From Flavitalea plasmicola (GTDB taxonomy: Bacteria > Bacteroidota > Bacteroidia > Chitinophagales > Chitinophagaceae), in NCBI RefSeq assembly GCF_030546645.1, contig NZ_JAUOTO010000006.1, forward strand, positions 766,621 through 830,620: a DNA stretch of 64,000 bases, read 5' to 3'. Each line of letters opens with the position of its first letter. Within the stretch, counting starts at the first letter, position 1. The notes under the pieces are model-generated. The model saw only the letters and a program-made list of their open reading frames with translations. It was not told the origin of the DNA and searched no databases. Both the position numbers and the translations under genes were made by a program. Positions 9,626 through 19,035 of the stretch are shown here, one piece after another.

Positions 9626-9663
9626 ATGGCAGTGATTATAATGAACAAAATACTTAATGATCG

Positions 9664-11238
9664 CTACACCTGGTAGCCTCGCGCCAGTTCTTTGAAAGCC
9701 AGTACCTGCTCCTCCTGCCATACCCCATCCCGTCCCAGCTCCCTGGCTAGTAGCTCCGCTACCAGCGGGGCACACTCGACAGCCGCGGCAGCATCCAGCA
9801 ATAAGGCCCTGGTACGCCGGCTCAACGCATCTTCAACTGTCATGCACAGCTCTTCCCTGGCGGCCCAGATGATCTCTGCCTTGATATAAGGCAGCCGGGT
9901 ATGCAATAGTTGTCCCAGGGAAGTGTCGGCGGCTGCCAGCGATTGGATAGACGGCATATCACTACCATAATAGTACAACGGCGCATGAAAATCCAGTTCC
10001 CGACCTCCTGCAAAAGCCTCTCCGCCTCCATGGATCATTAGCTCAGCAGTCCGGCAAGGCCGTTCCGGAAGACCGGCGCGTGCAACCGCCGTGTTAACGG
10101 TATCCTCTGCCATCCGGCGATAGGTCGTCCATTTTCCACCTGTGACGGTGATAAGCCCTGACGCCGACACGCTTATCAAATGATCCCTGGAAAGTTCAGC
10201 GGTCCTCCGCCCCGAGCGTTTTACCAGGGGGCGAAGACCGGCGAATACACTGCGTATGTCTGCACGTGAGGGCGGCTTGGTAAGATACCGGCTGATCTGC
10301 TGCAATATAAAATCGATCTCCTGTGGCAGCGCCCGCGGCTCCGCTGTCACTTCCTGGACAGGCGTATCGGTCGTCCCGATGATGATCTTGTCATGCCAGG
10401 GTACGGCAAATAACACCCGGCCGTCATCAGTATGGGGTACGAGGATGGCGGCCTCGCCAGGTAAAAAATGTTTGTCGAGCACGATATGCACGCCCTGACT
10501 GGGCGCCATGATGGGCTCGCTGCCCGGCTCATCCATCTGCAGCACTGTATCTGTAAATATACCCGTGGCATTGATCACCACCTTGGCATTGACAGAGAAT
10601 GGAGTCCCACTGATCTTATCATACACTGCAACACCGGTGACCTTCTCTCCAGCCTTGACCAATCCGCTCACCTCGCAATAATTCAGCAGCACCCCGCCCT
10701 GCGAAGCAGCCGTCATCGCCAGGCTGATGGCCAGCCGGGCGTCATCGAATTGTCCGTCATGATACAATACCCCTCCCCGAAGGCCTTCCGCATCCAGGGT
10801 AGGGGCGAGCTCCAGTGTTTCCTCACGGGACAGCAGCCTTGACGGACCCAGCCCGAGGCGACCGGACATCCAGTCATAGACTTTCAGTCCCAGGCCATAA
10901 TAAGGACCCTCCCACCATTTATAGTTGGGGACAATAAAGGATTGATCTTTCACCAGGTGAGGAGCATTGCGTCGAAGAATGCCCCTCTCTTGCAAGGCTT
11001 CCATCACCAGCTTGATATTCCCCTGCTGTAAGTAGCGGACACCTCCATGGACGAGCTTCGTGGACCGGGAAGAAGTGCCTTTTGCAAAATCATACTGCTC
11101 CAGCAGCAGCGTGCTGAACCCCCGGGAAGCGGCGTCCACCGCTACTCCCAATCCCGTAGCTCCGCCGCCGATGATGCAGACGTCCCAGGGCTGGTCGCCC
11201 TGGGACGCTAAGGCCTGTAACATTACTTGTCTATTCAT
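9664..11238 (-). CDS. glpD: Aerobic glycerol-3-phosphate dehydrogenase
   Basis: The protein has 524 residues, the usual GlpD length. The N-terminal dinucleotide fold is CIIGGGATGLGVAVDAASRG, with the glycine cluster at 24-29. It is followed by the family block STKLVHGGVRYL, the DDARLAI segment, VINATGIFTD, and the C-terminal TGGKWTTYRRMAEDTV characteristic of FAD-dependent G3P dehydrogenases. It oxidises sn-glycerol 3-phosphate to dihydroxyacetone phosphate and passes electrons to quinone at the inner face of the membrane. It lies only 3 bases after the glpK stop, a tight operon arrangement, with glpF next. Confidence 0.96.
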   Translation of the reverse strand: MNRQVMLQALASQGDQPWDVCIIGGGATGLGVAVDAASRGFSTLLLEQYDFAKGTSSRSTKLVHGGVRYLQQGNIKLVMEALQERGILRRNAPHLVKDQSFIVPNYKWWEGPYYGLGLKVYDWMSGRLGLGPSRLLSREETLELAPTLDAEGLRGGVLYHDGQFDDARLAISLAMTAASQGGVLLNYCEVSGLVKAGEKVTGVAVYDKISGTPFSVNAKVVINATGIFTDTVLQMDEPGSEPIMAPSQGVHIVLDKHFLPGEAAILVPHTDDGRVLFAVPWHDKIIIGTTDTPVQEVTAEPRALPQEIDFILQQISRYLTKPPSRADIRSVFAGLRPLVKRSGRRTAELSRDHLISVSASGLITVTGGKWTTYRRMAEDTVNTAVARAGLPERPCRTAELMIHGGGEAFAGGRELDFHAPLYYYGSDMPSIQSLAAADTSLGQLLHTRLPYIKAEIIWAAREELCMTVEDALSRRTRALLLDAAAAVECAPLVAELLARELGRDGVWQEEQVLAFKELARGYQV

Positions 11239-11241
11239 CTT

Positions 11242-12786
<1,545 letters not shown>

Positions 12787-12825
12787 TTAGGGAAAATTAT
12801 TTTCCTGCCTCTCCTGGTATATTTT

Positions 12826-12873
12826 TTTGAGAAATAAAATTATCTTTCTACATTTACGTAAGCACTTACGTAA
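12826..12873 (+). promoter_or_regulatory. Candidate promoter with overlapping perfect palindromic operator upstream of the MarR-GNAT gene
   Basis: TTTG at 12826-12829 and TACATTTA at 12849-12856 are 19 bases apart, matching Bacteroidota promoter spacing (the -7 box has one deviation). Overlapping its end is the inverted repeat TTACGTAAG (12854-12862), CA, CTTACGTAA (12865-12873), with perfect 9-bp arms, 14 bases before the ATG. Its size and position fit binding of a dimeric MarR protein, probably the product of the gene itself, which would block transcription start. It could also affect the divergent glpK. Confidence 0.6.
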
Positions 12874-12887
12874 TTAATAGTGATTAT

Positions 12888-13838
12888 ATGAACTTTTATG
12901 AAAAGACTGGCAAAATGGCCCTCGGCAGCCGCCTTCGCCGCTTAAGCGATCAGGTGACGGAACAGGCCGCTGGGATCTATGACCTTTACCAGGTAGACCT
13001 CCAGCCCAAGTGGTTTCCCGTGTTTTATGCCCTCTCCGAAGGCGCGGAGAAATCCATCACCGACATTGCCCGCGAGATCGGCCACACCCACCCTTCCGTT
13101 AGCCAGATCGTACGGGAAATGGTAGCCAAAGGATACCTCATAGAAAAAAAAGGCTCCGCCGATGGCAGGAAGAATTTCGTGGTCCTCTCGGAGGAAGGAC
13201 AGCGAATGATGGAAAAAATGCAGGACCAATTAAAGGACGTCACCTCCGCCATCGAAAACGCAATGAAAGAGACACAATACGACCTGTGGAAAGCCATCGC
13301 GGAATGGGAGTTCTTACTGGACCAGAAAAGCCTGCTAAGACGGGTGCAGGAAGAAAAAAAACTGCGCGAGAGCCAGGACGTGCAGATGGTGGATTTCGAA
13401 CCCCGCTATGCCCAGGCCTTTCGCCAGCTCAACGAAGAATGGATCACCACCTGGTTCAAAATGGAGGAAGAGGATTATCACGCCCTGGACCATCCGCAGG
13501 AACATATCCTGGACGGAGGTGGCCATATTTACATCGCCTTGTATAAGGGCGAACCCGTAGGCGCTTGCGCCATCATTAAAATGAACGATGGCGGATTCGA
13601 GCTGGCCAAGATGGGTGTGTCGCCAAAAGCCAAGGGAAAGGGCATCGGGTGGCTGCTGGGCCGCGCTTGTTTGGAGAAAGCGCGTGAACTGGGCGCGCAC
13701 CGGGTCTACCTGGAAAGCAACACTCGTCTCAAGCCGGCCATTAGCCTGTATCATAAGCTGGGATTCCGTAAGATAGCAGGTCCGCCGTCCCCGTACGAAC
13801 GATGCGATATACAGATGGAACTAATCCTGAAACCTTAA
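12888..13838 (+). CDS. MarR-type DNA-binding domain fused to a GNAT acetyltransferase
   Basis: The protein has 316 residues. Residues 1-150 are a MarR winged helix: SITDIAREIGHTHPSVSQIV as recognition helix and GYLIEKKGSADGRKNFVVLSEEG as wing. Residues about 155-316 are a GNAT domain, with the acetyl-CoA loop KGKGIGWLLG and a SLYHKLGFRK end. This two-domain architecture is widespread in bacteria. The enzyme part may sense acetyl-CoA or modify a small molecule or protein; the substrate is not known. A palindrome just before the start suggests autoregulation. The gene ends in a four-base tail-to-tail overlap with the SMP-30 gene. Confidence 0.92.
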   Translation: MNFYEKTGKMALGSRLRRLSDQVTEQAAGIYDLYQVDLQPKWFPVFYALSEGAEKSITDIAREIGHTHPSVSQIVREMVAKGYLIEKKGSADGRKNFVVLSEEGQRMMEKMQDQLKDVTSAIENAMKETQYDLWKAIAEWEFLLDQKSLLRRVQEEKKLRESQDVQMVDFEPRYAQAFRQLNEEWITTWFKMEEEDYHALDHPQEHILDGGGHIYIALYKGEPVGACAIIKMNDGGFELAKMGVSPKAKGKGIGWLLGRACLEKARELGAHRVYLESNTRLKPAISLYHKLGFRKIAGPPSPYERCDIQMELILKP

Positions 13839-14836
13839 TGGAGCTTCACCCTCAGTACCCTATCATCCGCGGTGATATACAGCACTTCCTTCGTTTCATT
13901 AAAAGCACAATTGGACGCCGGCCGGCCGAAGATCTTTATCAATCCCAATACCTTTCCGTTCGGCGAAATGATCACTACGCCATCCGGACCCGAGCTGAAG
14001 ATATTGCCATGACCATCTATCTTGAACCCATCGGCGCCTTGCTTGACGGAAGCCCTTGCCTTCATCTCCGTACCATCCAGTAAAACGCCGCCACCCTGAA
14101 TGTGGCCGGCCGTATCGAGCTGATAGGCATACCACCTAGGGTGCTGATCATCGCTGCTGCCGATATAAAGCGTCTTCTCATCCGGGGACAAGGCAATGCC
14201 ATTCGGCCGCGAAATAGAATCGATCAACAGAACAGTCTCACCCTGGGCGCTGATCCTATACACGCCTTCAAATTTCAGCTCCCTCGAAGGATCATTTGCC
14301 TGCTTAGGGAGGCCATAGATTGGATCTGTAAAGTATATATTGTTCCTGCTGTCTGCGACGAGGTCGTTGGGACTATTAAACCGCTTTCCCTGGTAGCCTG
14401 ATGACAATACGGTAAACCTGGGAACAGGCACATCCAACGCGGCGTCCATTCTCGCTACCTGCCGGTTGCCCGACTGGCATAGCAACAATCGCCCATCCTT
14501 ATCCAGGGTAAGTCCGTTGGATCCATTCTCACCGTCACGACGTGCGCTATCCGTATATCCTGAAGGCGTAAGATAAACCAACGGCGTATCATTCTCCGAC
14601 CAACGGTATATCTTATTCCCTATGACATCCGAAAACAGCAGCATTTGTTTGGCCGCTACCCAGACGGGCCCTTCCGACCATTTATAATTCCTGCCGATCA
14701 CTTCGATCGTTGCATTGGTATCAATGAGATTGACAGCGCTCTTGTCATACAGTTCGATCTTTCCGACGGTCTTGTCCCGGCAGCCAGAGACGGCTATTGA
14801 ATAACAAACGACGGCAGCAAGTAATGTTCTTTTCAT
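13835..14836 (-). CDS. SMP-30/gluconolactonase-family lipoprotein
   Basis: The protein has 333 residues from the ATG at 14836. A longer frame exists but lacks a signal, whereas this start gives MKRT, a hydrophobic run and the lipobox AVSGC with Cys19, so it is a probable envelope lipoprotein. The six-bladed propeller of the SMP-30/LRE family is recognisable: SEGPVWVAAKQMLLFSDV, NGLTLDKDGRLLLCQ, FNSPNDLVADSRNNIYFTDP and RPNGIALSPDEKTLYIG. These hold the metal-binding Glu, Asn and Asp positions of metal-dependent lactonases. It may hydrolyse a sugar or other lactone. It is downstream of yihY (29 bases) in the same direction. Confidence 0.9.
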   Translation of the reverse strand: MKRTLLAAVVCYSIAVSGCRDKTVGKIELYDKSAVNLIDTNATIEVIGRNYKWSEGPVWVAAKQMLLFSDVIGNKIYRWSENDTPLVYLTPSGYTDSARRDGENGSNGLTLDKDGRLLLCQSGNRQVARMDAALDVPVPRFTVLSSGYQGKRFNSPNDLVADSRNNIYFTDPIYGLPKQANDPSRELKFEGVYRISAQGETVLLIDSISRPNGIALSPDEKTLYIGSSDDQHPRWYAYQLDTAGHIQGGGVLLDGTEMKARASVKQGADGFKIDGHGNIFSSGPDGVVIISPNGKVLGLIKIFGRPASNCAFNETKEVLYITADDRVLRVKLH

Positions 14837-14865
14837 ATTGGCAATGTGATATAAATATACTGCAA

Positions 14866-15735
14866 TTATTCGCTTGATATAGCATATCCGGCAGGCGATA
14901 TAGGCTGACCCGTATGCTTGGACAACGCCAGGGTAAAACACGCCCCGAAATAAAACATGAACGAACAATAAAATACAAATAAAAGCAGCAACGCCAGGGA
15001 AGCAGAAACGCCATAAATGGCCTTCAAACCATCATAGGTAAGGAGGTGATGCAATAGCACCTGTCCTGAGGTGAACAGGATCCCGGTAAATACAGCGCCG
15101 GCTATTGCCATTTTCCAGGTCGGTCGCCCATAGGAAAGGTACTTCAATATCAGGACGAACCAGACGATCACTGCCAACGTGGTGATGAGACGATAGAGCA
15201 GCTCGTTCACCTGGAGGGGCAACAGCCAGCCCTTTGCATCTCCCAGCAGTACCGTCGAAAACAAAAGCCCTCCCATGAGGATGATGCCGATCGATTTGGT
15301 CCGGTGCAACAGCAGGAACCCCAAACCCTGATGTGCCTTGAGCCGGAAGCCCCACAATTGATTAAGGGATCTGCTGATCACCTCGAACAATGTAGTGGCG
15401 ACAAATAGCAGGAAAATAAATCCGCCGATACGCGCCTCCCGGTTCAGGGATAAATAATGCAGGTTCCTGAGAATTTCACGCACCTGCAGCGCGATGCTCC
15501 TGTCGATCCCAACCCCCAGCTGTTTAAATAGGTCATGCCGTACGGTCTTCGGGTCGGCGAAGACGCCAAAAACTTCGATCAGGATGATCATAATAGGGGG
15601 CAATGCAAAGCTGGAAAAGAAGGAAGTCGCCGCCGCCATCCGCAATGGATCATTCTTCCGGAAAACCCTGTAAGCATTCCGCAAGATTAACCAGCTTGAG
15701 CTGGCCGTTCTCAAAATTGTAGCTTTTACCCCCAT
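14866..15735 (-). CDS. YihY/BrkB (UPF0761)-family inner membrane protein
   Basis: The protein has 289 residues with about six membrane helices. The N-terminal block RKNDPLRMAAATSFFSSFALPP and the LFEVISRSLNQLWGF segment are family features. The later motif YGRPTWKMAIAGAVFTGILF fits the YihY helix that carries conserved small residues. The function of YihY proteins is unsettled; the old label as ribonuclease BN was an error. It sits 15 bases after the AsmA-like gene and 29 bases before the SMP-30 gene, all minus strand, so probably an operon of envelope proteins. Confidence 0.88.
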   Translation of the reverse strand: MGVKATILRTASSSWLILRNAYRVFRKNDPLRMAAATSFFSSFALPPIMIILIEVFGVFADPKTVRHDLFKQLGVGIDRSIALQVREILRNLHYLSLNREARIGGFIFLLFVATTLFEVISRSLNQLWGFRLKAHQGLGFLLLHRTKSIGIILMGGLLFSTVLLGDAKGWLLPLQVNELLYRLITTLAVIVWFVLILKYLSYGRPTWKMAIAGAVFTGILFTSGQVLLHHLLTYDGLKAIYGVSASLALLLLFVFYCSFMFYFGACFTLALSKHTGQPISPAGYAISSE

Positions 15736-15750
15736 AAAAGATCAGCCGTT

Positions 15751-17427
15751 CTATTTCTTCATCCCCACCGTTTGCTTTACCCCGGTGAAAATACTTTTCC
15801 AGATCAGATTAAAGAATGACTTATACAGGACCCGGTCAAAATGCACCTCCTCCACCCGGGGATGCTCACCTTTATTGGAATTTTTCAAGATAAGATTCGC
15901 AAACAAGCTGGCCAGACCCTTTTTATCGAGCCTGCCTTCCGCCTCGTCCTTCTTCAGCAGAGAGATCTTCAGGTCATCATACAACAATAACAATTTGCCG
16001 TCGCTGGAAGAATCAGTGCCTGCAAAATTAAAATGTAGTTGATGTATCCTTCCATTCTCCATCCGGGCAAGTCCCATCGGCCGCGTAAGCGGATTGAGCG
16101 CCACCGCGTCGATACCGCCTATATTGCCATCAATGGAGAACCTTCCGCGCCTGTCCCCGAGGACCATGACCACCCGGGCATCCACTGGCGCCATATTCAG
16201 GAGCCTCGCCTTAAACGCCAGGACGCATTTATCATCCAGTGCTATATCTTCCTTCCTGTTGCTGATATTCTTAAGTGTCGCACTTACATCGTAAAATTGT
16301 AATTTACCCACACTGTCGCTTTTGCCGTTTCTTTCTTTATATTCTATAAAGGAATGGGTGAACACGGCCGCTTTGATTCGAATAGGGATGGGCAGGCGCA
16401 TCAACAGCTGCTGTGGATACTTGCCCACCTTGCTGGTCGTGTCTGGAGGACGGGACAGGTCACGGTAGATCCTGAAAGCGCTTTTGCTGATCACCAGACT
16501 ATCCGCCATGATCTCCTTATCCCAGAGGCCTTGCCTGCTGACATGAACCAGCCTCACATCTTCAAATGAAAAATTATATCTATCCTTCTGCACCGGGAAG
16601 GAATGTGCAAAAGCATCTTCGGGCAGCTGAGGTATTATTTTTACCTGGTGAAAATGCAACGCGTCATTCCGGCTGGAGAATCTCACCCCTGATACGTGCA
16701 ACCTGTATTTCTTATTCTTTGTGGGAAAGGCTATTTCATCACAGGCCATTTCAAGGCCCCTGGCAAAAAGTATCCTGGAGCTGTCCCCGCCACTCGTGCT
16801 GTCGACCAGCACATCGGAGAAGACAAAAGAAACATTATTGCTGGAGAAAAGGACCTCTTTTCCGTTCACATGGCTGACACGCACATCGGCATGGGTAACC
16901 TTCACACTATCCATTTTAATTTTCAACAGTTTGCCCAGCATTTCCCTGGAGATGTCACTGGAGGAATGCAGGCGCTTGCCCTCTTTTTTCCGATCGCTCA
17001 TCAATACCTCGATAGTTGCTCCGGCGATCTCCACCTTGCTTCCCTCTACTTGTTTAGCGAGCAAAGCCTTCGGCGTCTTGACGCCTGTAATTTCCAATGC
17101 TGGTATGGTCAGCCGCAGCAGCATCGGAGGCTCCCGCCCTTCCATCGCCAGTTGACGGTAGACGGCAGTATCTGGGACAACCTGTATATTCTTTGCGTGC
17201 AGGACCCCGCCGACCTCATCAAATGAAAGCCCCTCGTAATGGATACTATAAAGTCCTTCCGTTTTGTTCAGCAGCGCCTCTCCGACCTTCCTGCTCACCA
17301 TCCTGTATTTATAGATCTGCCAGCCGAGGACCCCGATCACGATGATACCTATGGTAAGCAGTAAATATCCTTTCTTACTCCTGAGTCTTAACATATTGGC
17401 AGTAAGGGAAATATAATGCCAATTCAT
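15751..17427 (-). CDS. AsmA-like/DUF748-type membrane-anchored envelope protein
   Basis: The protein has 558 residues from the ATG at 17427; an ATG at 17394 (MLRLRSKKG) is also possible and a TTG at 17439 unlikely. One N-terminal membrane anchor (GYLLLTIGIIVIGVLGWQIY) is followed by a long beta-rich periplasmic region. It has repeated 'V--THAD-RV', 'SKSAFRIYRD' and 'IKAAVFTHSFIEY' type strands and the ending NLILKN...VHFDRVLYKSFFNLIWKSIFTG. That ending (repeated strands plus 'sFf-liWkslf-Gik') resembles DUF748/AsmA-family proteins, which may bridge membranes for lipid transport. No enzyme motif is seen. It is first of the three-gene minus-strand set with yihY and SMP-30. Confidence 0.6.
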   Translation of the reverse strand: MNWHYISLTANMLRLRSKKGYLLLTIGIIVIGVLGWQIYKYRMVSRKVGEALLNKTEGLYSIHYEGLSFDEVGGVLHAKNIQVVPDTAVYRQLAMEGREPPMLLRLTIPALEITGVKTPKALLAKQVEGSKVEIAGATIEVLMSDRKKEGKRLHSSSDISREMLGKLLKIKMDSVKVTHADVRVSHVNGKEVLFSSNNVSFVFSDVLVDSTSGGDSSRILFARGLEMACDEIAFPTKNKKYRLHVSGVRFSSRNDALHFHQVKIIPQLPEDAFAHSFPVQKDRYNFSFEDVRLVHVSRQGLWDKEIMADSLVISKSAFRIYRDLSRPPDTTSKVGKYPQQLLMRLPIPIRIKAAVFTHSFIEYKERNGKSDSVGKLQFYDVSATLKNISNRKEDIALDDKCVLAFKARLLNMAPVDARVVMVLGDRRGRFSIDGNIGGIDAVALNPLTRPMGLARMENGRIHQLHFNFAGTDSSSDGKLLLLYDDLKISLLKKDEAEGRLDKKGLASLFANLILKNSNKGEHPRVEEVHFDRVLYKSFFNLIWKSIFTGVKQTVGMKK

Positions 17428-17537
17428 AAATACTTCCAATACAACCTTTCACACATCTGAATGGGCAAATTATTCCACAAAGCCAGCATAATGCCCCCGG
17501 CAATCCCAAAAACCTTCTAAAATTTCACCTGCAAGGC

Positions 17538-17579
17538 TTGCAAAAACCAATATTTACTCTTTACTTTGTATTTCAAAGT
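17538..17579 (+). promoter_or_regulatory. Promoter with operator palindrome ACTTTG-N5-CAAAGT (site 1)
   Basis: TTG at 17538-17540, a 20-base gap, then TTACTTTG at 17561-17568 (one mismatch to TAnnTTTG). An inverted repeat ACTTTG (17563-17568), TATTT, CAAAGT (17574-17579) overlaps the -7 box and ends 8 bases before the ATG at 17588. The same palindrome with the same 5-base spacer recurs at 18626-18642. Both flank the gene of a winged-helix regulator, the obvious candidate to bind them. Confidence 0.6.
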
Positions 17580-17587
17580 GCTTTTAT

Positions 17588-18268
17588 ATGGATAGCCCCA
17601 GCCAAGCCAACGAATCCTTAGAGACCCTCCAGGACATCCGCCGGATGATGGAACGCTCCTCCCGGTTTATCTCCCTCAGCGGGCTCAGCGGCGTTAGCGC
17701 GGGCGTCTGTGCGCTGATCGGGGCCTTTATAGCGCACGGCTGGATCATGGATTACTATGGAGGCATCAGTTTCTCGGGAGATGTCACGCCGGGATCATAC
17801 GGCCGGCATGGCTACATGCACGGTGAGGCAGATGGGTTGAAATGGAAGCTGATCGGGCTGGCGATCGCAGTGCTGGCAGCAGCCCTGATATCCTCAACGT
17901 TCTTCACCTGGCGCAAGGCACGCAGAAGCGGCCTGCCTATCTGGGACATGGCTTCAAAGAAATTGATCATCAATATGCTCATCCCCCTGCTGGCTGGCGG
18001 ATTATTCGTACTGGGCATGTTCTACCATACAGATTGGGACTATGTGGCTCCCACCTGCCTGGTGTTCTATGGACTGGCCCTTGTCAATGCAAGCAAGTTT
18101 ACATTGACGGACATCCGCTATCTCGGTTTTCTTGAGATAGTATTGGGCTCGGTCAGCATGTTCTACCTCCATTGGGGGTTGTACTTCTGGGCAGTGGGCT
18201 TCGGGATCCTGCATATCGTATATGGACTGATCATGTGGTGGAAGTATGAGAGGGGAGGTACGGCATGA
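17588..18268 (+). CDS. Polytopic membrane protein of unknown function, upstream of a winged-helix regulator
   Basis: The protein has 226 residues. The N-terminus is polar (LETLQDIRRMMERSSRFISL), followed by about six hydrophobic segments (near 32-50, 88-108, 130-150, 155-172, 178-195 and 198-216) and a short loop with Gly/Tyr/His-rich sequence. No known enzyme motif is seen. The stop overlaps the ATG of the winged-helix regulator gene (ATGA), which implies coupled translation. Such membrane protein/winged-helix pairs next to creD recur in Bacteroidota, so it may sense an envelope signal for the regulator; that is inference. Confidence 0.8.
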   Translation: MDSPSQANESLETLQDIRRMMERSSRFISLSGLSGVSAGVCALIGAFIAHGWIMDYYGGISFSGDVTPGSYGRHGYMHGEADGLKWKLIGLAIAVLAAALISSTFFTWRKARRSGLPIWDMASKKLIINMLIPLLAGGLFVLGMFYHTDWDYVAPTCLVFYGLALVNASKFTLTDIRYLGFLEIVLGSVSMFYLHWGLYFWAVGFGILHIVYGLIMWWKYERGGTA

Positions 18269-18573
18269 AGAATCCCATCGGCAATCTGAATAAGGTGTTT
18301 GACAGCCGGATCAGGATGGGAGTGATGAGTATCCTGATGATGAACCAGGAGATCAGTTTCAACGACCTGAAACAGCTGCTTGAGCTCACCGACGGCAACC
18401 TGGCTTCGCACATGATCAACCTGGAAGAGAACGGGTTTATCAAGGTGCACAAAGGTTTCATCGGGCGAAAGACAAACACGACCTATTCGATCACGAAAGC
18501 CGGGGAAAAGGCATTTAAAGATCACCTGGAAGCCCTGGAGCACATGATCAAAGGAATGAACAAGCCTGGCTGA
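18265..18573 (+). CDS. Winged-helix transcriptional regulator
   Basis: The protein has 102 residues, a single winged-helix domain of the short 'HTH_34' type. DSRIRMGVMSILMMNQEISF leads to the LKQLLELTDGNLASHMINLE recognition region, then a wing GFIGRKTNTTYSITKAGEKAF. The C-terminal helix ends with HMIKGM, likely the dimer interface. No ligand domain is present. It is preceded, with overlap, by a membrane protein and flanked by two copies of ACTTTG-N5-CAAAGT that cover the candidate -7 boxes, so autorepression of both transcription units is plausible. creD lies 3 kb downstream on the same strand. Confidence 0.9.
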   Translation: MKNPIGNLNKVFDSRIRMGVMSILMMNQEISFNDLKQLLELTDGNLASHMINLEENGFIKVHKGFIGRKTNTTYSITKAGEKAFKDHLEALEHMIKGMNKPG

Positions 18574-18623
18574 GACCGCAGGCACAGCAACATACAAGGG
18601 GAACACCCTTTTTTTATCGGCAA

Positions 18624-18642
18624 TAACTTTGAAATTCAAAGT
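18624..18642 (+). promoter_or_regulatory. -7 box with operator palindrome ACTTTG-N5-CAAAGT (site 2)
   Basis: TAACTTTG (18624-18631) is a perfect TAnnTTTG box. The palindrome ACTTTG (18626-18631), AAATT, CAAAGT (18637-18642) lies on it, 20 bases before the ATG at 18663. Identical half-sites and spacing to site 1 at 17563-17579. No TTG is found at the expected -33 position. Confidence 0.55.
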
Positions 18643-18662
18643 ACTTTTTTAAATAATAGCAT

Positions 18663-19022
18663 ATGACAGAGCAAATCGCACGCTACAAGACAAACACAGG
18701 CTTCCTGAAACCCCTTATCTCCGGACTCCTGGGCATCACCCTCCTGCTGCCGGCGAGCGTCTTTCTGCTGACCTTGCTGACGCGGATCATCTTCGGCACA
18801 AAGAAGATGTACCATTATTTCGCGCCTTCTTTCCTGCAGTCGCCCTTCGATCTGTGGGCGTGGCACAAGGCGCAGTTTATCCTCGGTACCTTGTTGTTGG
18901 CCATCATGCTGAACTGCCTGACTCATCGACGCCATTGGCTGAACATGGCCATCGTATTACAAGGTACTTTGCTCCTGGTCATCCTGACGGTCTATACAGT
19001 CATCCAGCATATCCGGTATTAA
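18663..19022 (+). CDS. Small membrane protein of unknown function
   Basis: The protein has 119 residues with three hydrophobic segments (about 23-45, 75-93 and 98-115). A short soluble loop GTKKMYHYFAPSFLQSPFDL lies between the first two. I do not recognise a family. It has its own operator-like palindrome and -7 box identical in design to that before 17588, so it appears to belong to the same regulon as the winged-helix regulator. The radical SAM gene follows after 13 bases. Confidence 0.72.
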   Translation: MTEQIARYKTNTGFLKPLISGLLGITLLLPASVFLLTLLTRIIFGTKKMYHYFAPSFLQSPFDLWAWHKAQFILGTLLLAIMLNCLTHRRHWLNMAIVLQGTLLLVILTVYTVIQHIRY

Positions 19023-19035
19023 AAAATCCGAAACA

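Noticed and set aside
14837..14968. Longer N-terminus for the SMP-30 protein
   Set aside because: It would overlap yihY by more than 100 bases and hide the lipoprotein signal that begins at 14836.
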